64,000 nt of DNA from Anaerolineae bacterium. GTDB taxonomy: Bacteria > Chloroflexota > Anaerolineae > Aggregatilineales > Phototrophicaceae. A model generated the notes under the pieces. The model was given only the letters and a program-made list of their open reading frames with translations. It did not search any database and had not been told where the DNA came from. Location: contig JALHNB010000007.1 in the NCBI GenBank assembly GCA_022843745.1, positions 124,001 through 188,000 of the forward strand, in the 5' to 3' direction. The translations under genes and the position numbers were made by a program. This document shows, piece by piece, positions 7,074 to 15,504 of the stretch (the first letter of the stretch is position 1; each line of letters starts with the position of its first letter).

Positions 7074-8830
7074 TTGACCACAATCCAATCTCGGATATTC
7101 CAGAACGGCCTGCCGGGTCGCGGGTCGAAGCCGAGGACACCGCCATCGGCCACGAACATGTCATTAGCGCTGTAAAGCCAGATATAAGGCTGATCTTCCT
7201 GCAAAATCGTCTGAATTTCGTGGTAAATTTCCGCACGTGCGGCGGTATCGCAGCCCGGTAGAGTACGAGCCTGTTCCATCAATGTTTCGACGGTTTCATT
7301 AGTATACGAACCTGTATTATCGCTGAGGCCGATGATGTCGCCCGTGCGCGTAAAAATATTCGTTTGATCGGGATCATCTGTATAGGGCTGTGTCCAACCG
7401 CCGAGATAAGCGTCGTAGCGCTGTTGACGAGCCTCGCTGAGTACCGAATTATCATCCATCACGTTCAGATTGATATAGACCCCAAGTGGTCGAAGCTGGC
7501 GGGCAATAACATCGGCTGCCAGCACACGGCCTTGCCCATCCATAACCATCAGATTGATATAGAGTTGAGTATCCTGCTTCGCGTACAGGCAGCCCCGGCA
7601 CTCACGCACACCGTCGCGATTCACATCTTTCCAGCCGGATTCTTCGAGCAGTCGTTCCGCTGTACGTGGGTCATAGCCAACAGGTTGCAAATCGGGATTG
7701 AACGCCCAGCTTTGCGACGGTTGATTGGCTGCCAGCGGGGTGCCATATCCAAGCAATGCGACCTCGATGAGCTGATCGACATCAATCGCCATCTGAAGCG
7801 CTCGGCGCACACGCGGATCGCCAAAAAGGGGGTGATGGCCTTGATCGACCCATTCGCCATCTTCATCATAAGCGTTTTTCGGCTCAAGCGGGTCAGCCGT
7901 ATTGAATGCGATAAAATTCCAGACGGTGCCGGGATATTCAGCGATTTGCACATCCTCGGCATTTTTCAAATCATCGCGATTTTCATAAGGTGGGTTGATG
8001 AGGATATTGGTGCCGCTTGCCAGGAAATACTGCACCGCGCTCATGCCGGGGGGCAAATCCGTATAGATGAATGCTTGTGCGCCATCTTCCGCGATGAGGC
8101 GGATGTCCTGCATGGGGCGAACTTCATCAAAGTCGAATAATCCGGCGGTGGGGAAGGGTTCATTATTGAATGCGTGGCTGCTTATCACGCCAAATTTTTG
8201 CTGCGGATAGGCTTCCAGCCAGTCTACATAGGGGCGCGGCTCGTCGTCCTGTGCGCCAAAACTGTCTACGAAAGCGTCAAAATCGGGATCGAAAATGCGT
8301 GATGGCAAAATCGGGAAATTGGCGCGGTTTAATGTCTGGCAGCCGGGCATGTTAAAAGCAAAAGCAATCGTTGTGTCGTCAATAACCTGTGCGCCGGAAA
8401 TCCGGGAATTGATGTGGTTGTGAAACGATGAACTGACCCAATCGCTGGTGATCGCCAGATACGTGTAAAAAACATCATAGGCGGTGATCGGTACGCCATC
8501 GCTCCAGGTGAGATCATCGCGCAGTCGGAAAGTCTGAATCGTGCCTTGTGGCGATCCCGGCTCCAAGACCAGCCCATTATTTTCGGGTGCCGCACCTACG
8601 ATGACTCCATTGGCGGGGTCAACGGCGAAAAGCATCGGAAACAGCAAATCGACCAGGCGCTGGCAGTCGGGGTTATCGCACAGCAGGGGATTAAGCGCAC
8701 CGATTCCAGACGTGCCGCGCGGGTTGGCCTGGGTGATGACGCCGCTGCCATCCTGTGAGGCAGCCGGAACGACCAGCAATACCCCACAGGCCACGAGGAT
8801 CGTCATCACAGCCAAAATTTTTCGAAGCAT
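7070..8830 (-). CDS. Extracellular solute-binding protein, family 5 (peptide/nickel type), without transporter genes
   Basis: This 586-residue protein has a signal peptide (VACGVLLVVPAASQ, about 12-25). It carries SBP_bac_5 hallmarks: FRLRDDLTWSDGVPITAYDV, FGDPRVRRALQMAIDVDQLI, AERLLEESGWKDVNRDG and a terminal GFDPRPGRPFWNIRDW. Such proteins usually deliver oligopeptides to Dpp/Opp permeases, but no permease or ATPase is in this operon. Near the usual GDGxRE stretch it carries a C-x2-C (RECRGCLYA). A long central segment (about 190-290) separates the two lobes. It lies in the middle of an operon of secreted TPR and SH3b proteins and is coupled to the following gene by an ATGA overlap. Ligand unknown. 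Confidence 0.85.
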   Translation of the reverse strand: MLRKILAVMTILVACGVLLVVPAASQDGSGVITQANPRGTSGIGALNPLLCDNPDCQRLVDLLFPMLFAVDPANGVIVGAAPENNGLVLEPGSPQGTIQTFRLRDDLTWSDGVPITAYDVFYTYLAITSDWVSSSFHNHINSRISGAQVIDDTTIAFAFNMPGCQTLNRANFPILPSRIFDPDFDAFVDSFGAQDDEPRPYVDWLEAYPQQKFGVISSHAFNNEPFPTAGLFDFDEVRPMQDIRLIAEDGAQAFIYTDLPPGMSAVQYFLASGTNILINPPYENRDDLKNAEDVQIAEYPGTVWNFIAFNTADPLEPKNAYDEDGEWVDQGHHPLFGDPRVRRALQMAIDVDQLIEVALLGYGTPLAANQPSQSWAFNPDLQPVGYDPRTAERLLEESGWKDVNRDGVRECRGCLYAKQDTQLYINLMVMDGQGRVLAADVIARQLRPLGVYINLNVMDDNSVLSEARQQRYDAYLGGWTQPYTDDPDQTNIFTRTGDIIGLSDNTGSYTNETVETLMEQARTLPGCDTAARAEIYHEIQTILQEDQPYIWLYSANDMFVADGGVLGFDPRPGRPFWNIRDWIVVK

Positions 8831-8850
8831 CCGTCATTTGCCTTTCTGCT

Positions 8851-9567
8851 TCAGCGTGCCGGGGTCAGCAGCGGTAGCCACACGGAAAAGTCGCCATTGC
8901 GCAGGCTGTCGTCCACCGCTTGCAGCACTTCATTGGGTGTACCAGCAGGCAGGCGGGCATTGTGACCGTTAATGCCCATGAAATTTTGGTAGCTTTGGGC
9001 TGCCAATGCCGAATAGACTGCACCCAATGATGCGTGAGGCATGGCATAGATCGGGTCGAGCGTGATGGCCTGCTGGAAATCGGCAATTGCCAGATCGTAA
9101 TTTTGCTCGGCAGCATGGACGACACCACGATTGTTATAGGCGACGGCGTTATCCGGGTCGAGCGCGATCACAAGTTCGAAATCGCCAATCGCCAGGCCGA
9201 AATTGCCCAATCGCGTATAAAGTGTGCCACGATTGTTGTAGGCGGCGATCAGTGTTTCGTCCAGTTCCAGCGCACGATCATAATCTGCCAGCGCGTTTTC
9301 GCTGTCAGAGAGCGCGGCGTAGGCATAGCCCCGGCTGGCATAGACCGAGGCAAAATCTGGCTCGATTTCCAATGCGCAGCTATAGGCTCTCACCGCCTCG
9401 GCGTAATTGCCGCCTTCAAAATAAACATCGCCTTGCCCGATATAGTACGTCGGCGCGGCATTTTCGATCAGCGGGTCATCGCATTCCAGTTCAGTCTGCG
9501 CGGTCAGCCTACCAGAGAGCATCACGAGCAGACTAATCGCCAGAATTAGCCGATAAATCTTACTCAT
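8851..9567 (-). CDS. Secreted TPR-repeat protein
   Basis: This 238-residue exported protein has a signal peptide (LILAISLLVMLSGRLTAQ). About four to five tetratricopeptide units follow from residue 33: GQGDVYFEGGNYAEAVRAY, SRGYAYAALSDSENALADYD, NNRGTLYTRLGNFGLAIGDF, NNRGVVHAAEQNYDLAIADF, then ASLGAVYSALAAQSYQ. TPRs form protein-binding superhelices; here the array faces the outside of the cytoplasmic membrane. Cys28/Cys43-type residues near the start (LECDD, YSCALEIE) could form a disulfide. The ATG overlaps the stop of the upstream TPR gene as ATGA, and 20 bases separate it from the next gene. Partner unknown. Confidence 0.8.
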   Translation of the reverse strand: MSKIYRLILAISLLVMLSGRLTAQTELECDDPLIENAAPTYYIGQGDVYFEGGNYAEAVRAYSCALEIEPDFASVYASRGYAYAALSDSENALADYDRALELDETLIAAYNNRGTLYTRLGNFGLAIGDFELVIALDPDNAVAYNNRGVVHAAEQNYDLAIADFQQAITLDPIYAMPHASLGAVYSALAAQSYQNFMGINGHNARLPAGTPNEVLQAVDDSLRNGDFSVWLPLLTPAR

Positions 9568-10406
9568 GGTTGATCTTCTTGTTCACCAACGGGCGAGAAA
9601 TCGGCGGTCAGCAGCCACGTCCCATCGTCCAGCCGAGTCTCGAATGTGAAGCGCGATTCCAATGCACCCGCTGCACTCTGGATACGCTGGTCAGCCGAGC
9701 CACGTGCGAGGAACAGGTATTTTTGATAATTTTCCAGCGCCCGCGACGAATAGACGATGCCGATCAGCGCATAGGCACGTGCATCGATGCGATCATACTC
9801 AATTTCTTCTGCGTCGCTGGGGCGTTCGGGGTCGGTCAACTGTTCGTAAACGGTTTCGATGCCGGAACGCTCAATCGCATCTTGCAGCATCGTGAGGGCG
9901 TTGTCCCAATCGCCTTGTACCGCGTAGAGGATGCTGCGATTGTTGTATCCTGCCATGTAGTCAGGATCGAGTTCCAGCACCTTGTCGAAATCGGCAGCGG
10001 CTTCTTCGTATTCCTGAAGCGCGGTGTAGAGGATGCCGCGATTGTTGAAAGCAGGCAGCAGATCGGGCGAAAGTTCGATGGCGCTGGTGTAGTCCTCAAT
10101 CGCTTTTTCATAATCACGATAGCGCGTGTAGATAATGGCGCGTGACATATAAGCGGGCATATAGTCCGGCTGAATCACGCGGATAATGCAGGTAAAGCTG
10201 AATTCGGCGGCGGCAAGCTGCTCGGATGACATATAAGCCAACCCTTCGCCCATGTAATAGCTGGTGCGAATGTCGGTGGATTGATCTTCAAAAATCGGGC
10301 ATTCCGGCAGCGGTTCGGGTGTCTCGGTTTGCTCCTGCGCCAGCGCTGGGAACGCCGAAAACAAAAGTATCATGAGCATAAAAATAACCAGTAAGCGTTT
10401 TTTCAT
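9564..10406 (-). CDS. Secreted TPR-repeat protein (paralogue of the adjacent gene)
   Basis: This 280-residue protein has a signal peptide ending at FSAFPALAQ (about residue 23). TPR units appear at about 50-165: GEGLAYMSSEQLAAAEFSF, SRAIIYTRYRDYEKAIEDY, NNRGILYTALQEYEEAAADF, NNRSILYAVQGDWDNALTML. As in the neighbour, a Cys pair sits early (PECPIF and FTCIIRV), and there is a C-terminal extension ending SPVGEQEDQP with a beta-strand-like segment (FTFETRLDDGTWLLTADFSP). Order and length suggest a tandem duplication followed by divergence. A good GGAG site precedes the ATG, 12 bases after the previous stop. Confidence 0.8.
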   Translation of the reverse strand: MKKRLLVIFMLMILLFSAFPALAQEQTETPEPLPECPIFEDQSTDIRTSYYMGEGLAYMSSEQLAAAEFSFTCIIRVIQPDYMPAYMSRAIIYTRYRDYEKAIEDYTSAIELSPDLLPAFNNRGILYTALQEYEEAAADFDKVLELDPDYMAGYNNRSILYAVQGDWDNALTMLQDAIERSGIETVYEQLTDPERPSDAEEIEYDRIDARAYALIGIVYSSRALENYQKYLFLARGSADQRIQSAAGALESRFTFETRLDDGTWLLTADFSPVGEQEDQP

Positions 10407-10418
10407 GATGAATTCTCC

Positions 10419-11411
10419 TTATTGATCTTGGGTAGATGTATCCAGCAGCGGATTGCGCCGTCGAAGGGGTTCGATGAGCGATCCAGCCAGAATCAAATTT
10501 CGTTCAGCATTATCAATTTCAGCTAAAGCGGCATCTATTGTCCCTCTTGCGAGAATATCGTCGCTGCCGCAGGCATCTTCAAATGAGGAAATCGCGGTGT
10601 TGATGGACGTGATCGCGTTGTCTAGCGCCAGCACCGCCGGGACAAAGTTCGGCTCTTTTTGCGCGTCGGTATCGGTGATGATACGCCGAACGAACAGGGG
10701 GATCGGTGTGCAGCTTACGCGATCTCCCACGCTCAAACGCTGCCAGACGCTTGAAATTTGCGCAAAACTACCGATGCTCTGGGCGATATTACGCTCAAGC
10801 TGCGATACCAGCCGCCCATAGGGATAGAGATAGGCGATGTCCAAAAGGCGGCGGTACGTGCCGTCGATGACGCGGATATTCCACGAGCCGACCCAATATA
10901 GCTGACCCTGATAGACGATCTGAAAATCAAAGTAGCCTGTGCCGCCCAGCCGCCCCGTTAACTCGACTTCTGTTCCGGCGGGGAGTGTGCCGACCTGATC
11001 TTCCGGCGTGACCTGGGTGCGATAAATGGGCGTTTCGCGGGTTGTCCTGCCCAGTGCGCCTGCCCGCCTGATAAATGGAGTCGGGTTGATGCCGTCTACG
11101 GGCAGGGTAATCACGTCGCCACTCCATACCAGCAAAATCGCCGCGACCCAGCCATATTGCCCTTCGTGATAGACCTGTATCCATCGGGTATCGGATGTGC
11201 GACCAACCGCCGGAAGGGTGACGACAGGCGCGAGGACGGTCAGGCGGGGAAAGCCTGTCCCCGGCCCGGTGCGCAGAGAGCTAAAATCCTGGGTGGTGAC
11301 ATACACATCAGTGACTATGGCTGGCTCAGGGTCGTCAATTTCGGCCTCCTGCGCGGAAGCAGCGGAGAACGAGAGCAGCAGCGCTAAAATGAGGATGATT
11401 TTTTTCATCAT
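10419..11411 (-). CDS. Secreted protein with two SH3b-like domains
   Basis: This is a 330-residue exported protein (signal peptide LILALLLSFSAASAQ, about 5-20). SH3b-like domain 1 lies at about 33-95 (QDFSSLRTGPGTGFPRLTVL, WIQVYHEGQYGWVAAILLVW). Domain 2 lies at about 118-185 (TRETPIYRTQVTPEDQVGTL, YQGQLYWVGSWNIRVID). The C-terminal half (190-330) is predicted helical with two Cys (VSCTPIPLF, EDACGSDDI). Its layout matches the 336-residue protein at the other end of the operon (two SH3b-like domains, then a helical region with two Cys), so the two bracket the TPR and binding-protein genes. It starts with ATGATG, the first ATG overlapping the stop of the giant gene. Confidence 0.77.
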   Translation of the reverse strand: MMKKIILILALLLSFSAASAQEAEIDDPEPAIVTDVYVTTQDFSSLRTGPGTGFPRLTVLAPVVTLPAVGRTSDTRWIQVYHEGQYGWVAAILLVWSGDVITLPVDGINPTPFIRRAGALGRTTRETPIYRTQVTPEDQVGTLPAGTEVELTGRLGGTGYFDFQIVYQGQLYWVGSWNIRVIDGTYRRLLDIAYLYPYGRLVSQLERNIAQSIGSFAQISSVWQRLSVGDRVSCTPIPLFVRRIITDTDAQKEPNFVPAVLALDNAITSINTAISSFEDACGSDDILARGTIDAALAEIDNAERNLILAGSLIEPLRRRNPLLDTSTQDQ

Positions 11412-14400
11412 TCTGCGTCCTCCGTCCAGGCTGCGATGGTGCTGACTTCTGCGTTGAGAACCGTCACGCTGCCCGTTAAGGTGTCCAGGATGACGGTGCG
11501 TGGGTCGCGCAGTTGATATTGAGTTTCCAACGGTATCGGCGTTGGAACCACGGTGGGCGCGTTGGGCGTGACGGGTGTTGGGAAAACATCGCCTTCGAAT
11601 GGAAGCTGGATTCGGAAGGCCAGATAACGGCTGTCCGGCGACCAGGTTAGCGGTGTGCCAGAATAATCCGTCAGCCCGGTTTCAGGGATGCAGTAGCGGC
11701 GGGTCAGCCCAGTTTCGCGATCCCAAATGCTGATTTTCGGCACACGCTGGCGGGCTTCAAGCCGTTTCTGAACCTCTTCCTGATCGGGCAGTGTGTACCA
11801 ATCGACTCTATAGCGGAAGTCGCGCGACCAATATCCAGTGGGAAGTTCGCCGAGGATACGATGCTGGCGGGTGCTGGCATCGAAAATAAACCAATCCTGT
11901 TCGCCGGGTATGCGATAGTAGAGTGCGCGCCCCAGCGGATCCCACTGATAATTTTCGAGGCCGCCGTTATCCACGCGGGCGAAATAAGCCGCCTCGCCCG
12001 TTTCACGATCATAGATGTAATATTTTGAGCCGCTGCCACTGCCGCTGTTGTAGGGCGTACTGACTAACGCTAATGTCCCGACGGTGGGCTGCACAGCCAG
12101 CACGTTGGTTGATAGATCGTTGACAATAATCCCTTCCGGCTGTTCGAATGGATCGGTCAGGAAACCAGATGCCGGGTCAAAACGTCGTGTCAATGTAATC
12201 GCGCCGTTGTATTTTTCAGGAATATAGCCCTGATAGCGATATTCCAGGGTATGTGACCCGACCCACGAGATCGAACCCGGCCATTCGGAAGCTTCTGCCG
12301 CCCGGTAAAGAATGGTTGGATTCGTGCCGTCCGGGCGCAAAACGGTGAGATTGTCGTCCTGTTGGATCATCCAGTCGCGGTCTGGCGAGAATTCGCAGCC
12401 GCCCAGTACGCAAAGCGGGATAGATTCATCAGGATAGAGATGTCCGGTTTCAGGTTCGAGTACCCAGACATCATCGCTGCGACCCACAGGCGGGACAAAT
12501 AAGCGTCCTCGTGCGTCATAGTCTGGTGGTGGCGCGGAAATATCATAGAGTGTTTCGGCGGGACAAAATTCTTCGACTTCGCCATGATTTACCTGATCGA
12601 CTGTCGCTTCAGCGAGCGGCGGTGGCGTTGGGGTAATCGTGGGGGTCAGAGTGGGGCGGGGCTGACCGACATAGTCAAATGATTCCGTCGCGGTAGGCAG
12701 CAAGCCGATGCTGCGGGCTTCACTGGATTGACGGGTAACGACAGCCGCCACTTCGTCCGCGACCAGCGCATCGTAGGGTTTGGTCAGGCGGAAAATCCGA
12801 ATAAAGCCTGACGCGTCGTTGACTGCCAACCGCGTACCGTCGGGACTGAGCGCGGCATTATTTGGAAAATAACCTTCCTCATTACTAAATAAATTGATAA
12901 TCAATTGCGTATCGCGCCGGGTGTCAGGAATTGGCGGGATATAGCTGCCGACGAAGCGTTCGCTGGTCGCGATATTGATGGTCATGACCGAGAGGATAGG
13001 CTGTTGTCCGCGATCTGTCGTTTCCGGCCCGGCAGCGACAGGTGTCGAGGTCGGCGGCACAAGTTGGTTGATGTCCACTGTCGGCGTTGGTCGAATCTGC
13101 GACACGGAACTGATAAGTCCCTCGCAGAGCAGGTTGCCGAGTTCTTCGCGCTGCTCTTCAGTTAGATCAACGGTTATTTCGCGCCACAGGGCAGCATAAT
13201 CCAGCGATTCGCGTGAAAAAGTGGCGGTGAGGCAGGTCGGAATGCCAACAATCGCGATTGGAAGCGGCGTAGCGTTGGCCTGATAAAAGAAACGGGCTGT
13301 TGGGGTTAGCGCGGGAATGAGATCATCGGCATTGGATGGCAGCGATTCACACAGACGCTGCGTTAATCGTCCCAACTGGTCGGCACGCATCCGAAGATTA
13401 AACTGCTCCCACAGGCCAACCCACTGCCGCCAATTTTCAGGATAGGTGTTGACCAGACATGATGGCAAACCGGAAGGGGAATACTCAATTCCATAAATGC
13501 GTTCAGGCTGTGTTCCGACATTCAGATTGCTGGTGCTGACAAAAATCGTCTCACTATCCAGCCACCCATACTGGCGACCATCTGGCTGCGGCAGATCATC
13601 GCCGGCGATCAAAAACAGCTTGCCACGTTCGATGTTGTAGACGGCGATCTCGTTGCCGGGATAATGTTGGCTGAATGGGTCGGCGGAATAGATGACGAAG
13701 TAATTTTGCCAATCGTCGCTGGGGATAATCGACTCAATCGAACGCCCTGGCAAATAGGGAATCGTGATGCTCTGGCGCTCGTTCTGGCCGACCTTGACGA
13801 TCTCCATCACTTCGCCATCAATCGTACCGTAGCGGGTCAGATAGCGATCCGCGTCCGGCGACTGTTGGAGTACGTTGCCTTGCAGGATGACCCGTTCACG
13901 CTGGATGATCTCGCCTGTTTCTGTGTCCCAGACGCGCCAGTCATCGCCGTTGAGCGTCACGATCCGGCGGTTGTCCTGCGTGAAATAAAATTGCTGGAAG
14001 CCGGACGTGTAATTGATGTCTTCGAGAATCACCTCGCCCGTGTTCGCGTCAAAACGCTGAAAATCGGTGATGATTTCCGTGCCTGTCGCGTTATAAGCCA
14101 GAATATGACTGCCGCCGCTATCTGGTTCAGATGGAAAATAGGTCTGTTCCAGGCCGCCTGTCTCCAGATTGTAAACTTCAATCGGCTGCAAGCCAGAAGC
14201 GCGGCGTACCATCAAATGTTTGTTGTCGGGGTGCAGCACCATTTGCTGAACATCCTGCGGACGCACAAATTCGATCACGCCGGAGGCCGAGGATTCGTTA
14301 AAGGTGTAGACCAGCAAGCCCATCTGGTCGGGGGTGACGGTGAGTGGCTGAAGGATGTCGAGCAGAATCACGGTAAGTGGTTGGTAATTGTGCTGCGCGC

Positions 14401-15343
14401 GGTAATCCTCACCGAAAAGCAGCCGTAAAAATGAGTTTTCGTTCTGGCTGTTGGGTTCGCCGATGATACGTGCCAGCTTGCTGAATTGCAGGCCGTTCAT
14501 GTCGCGGATATTGCCATACGCAAGGCCGCTGCCAACCGGGATGCTAAATTGGCTGCCATTATCGGTATCAAGCTGTACCAGTCGCCCGCCCAATGACGGA
14601 TCGACGTACATAAAATCATCGCGCAGACTGTTCCACACGTAAATGGGATCGACTTCGATACGGGACGATTCGATTTCGGTGACGACAGGCAAATCCATAT
14701 TTCTGCCGTCGATGACTTGTAAACGCGCGGGGATTCCGGCGATGAAATTGCGGTTGGGGCCAAGTACGAGGCCGTTGCGGAAATTGAAGAAAGCGTAAGC
14801 GTTCGCCTGATTGGGCAGGGTGGTCGGCGCTTCTTCGCGCGTGGCGAGTAAATCCCATACCCAGGGGATGATGCTGGTGTCGTTTTCGCTGCGGCGCGTG
14901 GCAGCCGGGGCAGGCACTACGGTATCGAGCAGGAGCAAGCCATCGTCAGGCGAAAAATGCAGCGGGCCAGTGACGAGATTCGCACCATCCGGCGAAAAAT
15001 CGGCGCTGAGAGTACCTGTTTGTGTATCCCATAACTCTATCCGTTTATCAATTGCCAGCGCCAGATAGCGTCCATCGTGGCTGAATTTATAGGCGTTGTA
15101 CGCGCCACTTTCGTAGAGAATGTGCTGCGTTTCATAGGTCGCTGCGTCTACAAGCAGCAGCCGACCTGCCAAATCGACCTGCACGAAGCGGTCAAAATTG
15201 GGGTCATATTGAATGCCCTGCGGACGGAGTCGCCCGATCTGGCGAATTTCAGTAAATAATTCTTCGCTTGGCACATTTTGCGCCAAACCAATGCCGACGA
15301 GCGAAAAAATAAGCAGCGCCGCAAAAAAGGCTATTCGTCTCAT
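11408..15343 (-). CDS. Giant secreted beta-propeller protein, first gene of the secreted operon
   Basis: This is a 1,311-residue exported protein. The ATG at 15343 follows GGAG and gives a clear signal peptide (MRRIAFFAALLIFSLVGIGL, cut near AQ at 22); the 30 codons open upstream are not expected to be used. Residues about 30-620 are WD40/propeller-like blades (FSHDGRYLALAIDKRIELWD, WRVWDTETGEII). Residues 629-743 hold two copies of a 40-residue Cys-flanked helical module. Pro/Thr-rich linkers follow at 751-772 and 895-915 (TLTPTITPTPPPLAEAT). Between them is a short blade segment (LSPDGTRLAVNDASGFIRIF). A second propeller-like region (about 930-1300) includes EFSPDRDWMIQQDD and WSPDSRYLAFRI. 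No catalytic motif is evident. It may be a scaffold or sensor; no function is assigned. Confidence 0.75.
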   Translation of the reverse strand: MRRIAFFAALLIFSLVGIGLAQNVPSEELFTEIRQIGRLRPQGIQYDPNFDRFVQVDLAGRLLLVDAATYETQHILYESGAYNAYKFSHDGRYLALAIDKRIELWDTQTGTLSADFSPDGANLVTGPLHFSPDDGLLLLDTVVPAPAATRRSENDTSIIPWVWDLLATREEAPTTLPNQANAYAFFNFRNGLVLGPNRNFIAGIPARLQVIDGRNMDLPVVTEIESSRIEVDPIYVWNSLRDDFMYVDPSLGGRLVQLDTDNGSQFSIPVGSGLAYGNIRDMNGLQFSKLARIIGEPNSQNENSFLRLLFGEDYRAQHNYQPLTVILLDILQPLTVTPDQMGLLVYTFNESSASGVIEFVRPQDVQQMVLHPDNKHLMVRRASGLQPIEVYNLETGGLEQTYFPSEPDSGGSHILAYNATGTEIITDFQRFDANTGEVILEDINYTSGFQQFYFTQDNRRIVTLNGDDWRVWDTETGEIIQRERVILQGNVLQQSPDADRYLTRYGTIDGEVMEIVKVGQNERQSITIPYLPGRSIESIIPSDDWQNYFVIYSADPFSQHYPGNEIAVYNIERGKLFLIAGDDLPQPDGRQYGWLDSETIFVSTSNLNVGTQPERIYGIEYSPSGLPSCLVNTYPENWRQWVGLWEQFNLRMRADQLGRLTQRLCESLPSNADDLIPALTPTARFFYQANATPLPIAIVGIPTCLTATFSRESLDYAALWREITVDLTEEQREELGNLLCEGLISSVSQIRPTPTVDINQLVPPTSTPVAAGPETTDRGQQPILSVMTINIATSERFVGSYIPPIPDTRRDTQLIINLFSNEEGYFPNNAALSPDGTRLAVNDASGFIRIFRLTKPYDALVADEVAAVVTRQSSEARSIGLLPTATESFDYVGQPRPTLTPTITPTPPPLAEATVDQVNHGEVEEFCPAETLYDISAPPPDYDARGRLFVPPVGRSDDVWVLEPETGHLYPDESIPLCVLGGCEFSPDRDWMIQQDDNLTVLRPDGTNPTILYRAAEASEWPGSISWVGSHTLEYRYQGYIPEKYNGAITLTRRFDPASGFLTDPFEQPEGIIVNDLSTNVLAVQPTVGTLALVSTPYNSGSGSGSKYYIYDRETGEAAYFARVDNGGLENYQWDPLGRALYYRIPGEQDWFIFDASTRQHRILGELPTGYWSRDFRYRVDWYTLPDQEEVQKRLEARQRVPKISIWDRETGLTRRYCIPETGLTDYSGTPLTWSPDSRYLAFRIQLPFEGDVFPTPVTPNAPTVVPTPIPLETQYQLRDPRTVILDTLTGSVTVLNAEVSTIAAWTEDAE

Positions 15344-15504
15344 AAAATTGCTCCGCTTTTGACACGGGGTTCTTAATTGATTATAAGATGAAGATGAGAA
15401 TTTCATCTCATCGAACAAGACAACGATTTCCATACGCTCGCCATACGCTGGATGAAGGCCATGTTATATTTCTTACAGGCACATATAAATACCGGGGAAA
15501 CGCG
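15344..15504. promoter_or_regulatory. Divergent promoter region between the secreted operon and the next SH3b gene
   Basis: This 161-bp gap lies between two divergent start codons, so promoters for both must lie here or nearby. It holds the inverted repeat AGATGA (15392-15397) / TCATCT (15403-15408) with a 5-base spacer, plus a direct AGATGA copy just upstream. No convincing -35/-10 pair is visible. A shared operator is a possibility only. Confidence 0.35.

Noticed and set aside
7364-8140. A 258-codon plus-strand frame opposite the binding-protein gene
   Set aside because: Antisense shadow of a family-5 binding protein with complete motifs; no start signal.
13664-14428. A 254-codon plus-strand frame inside the giant propeller gene
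   Set aside because: It is antisense to strong propeller-coding sequence and shows no recognisable domain or start signal.
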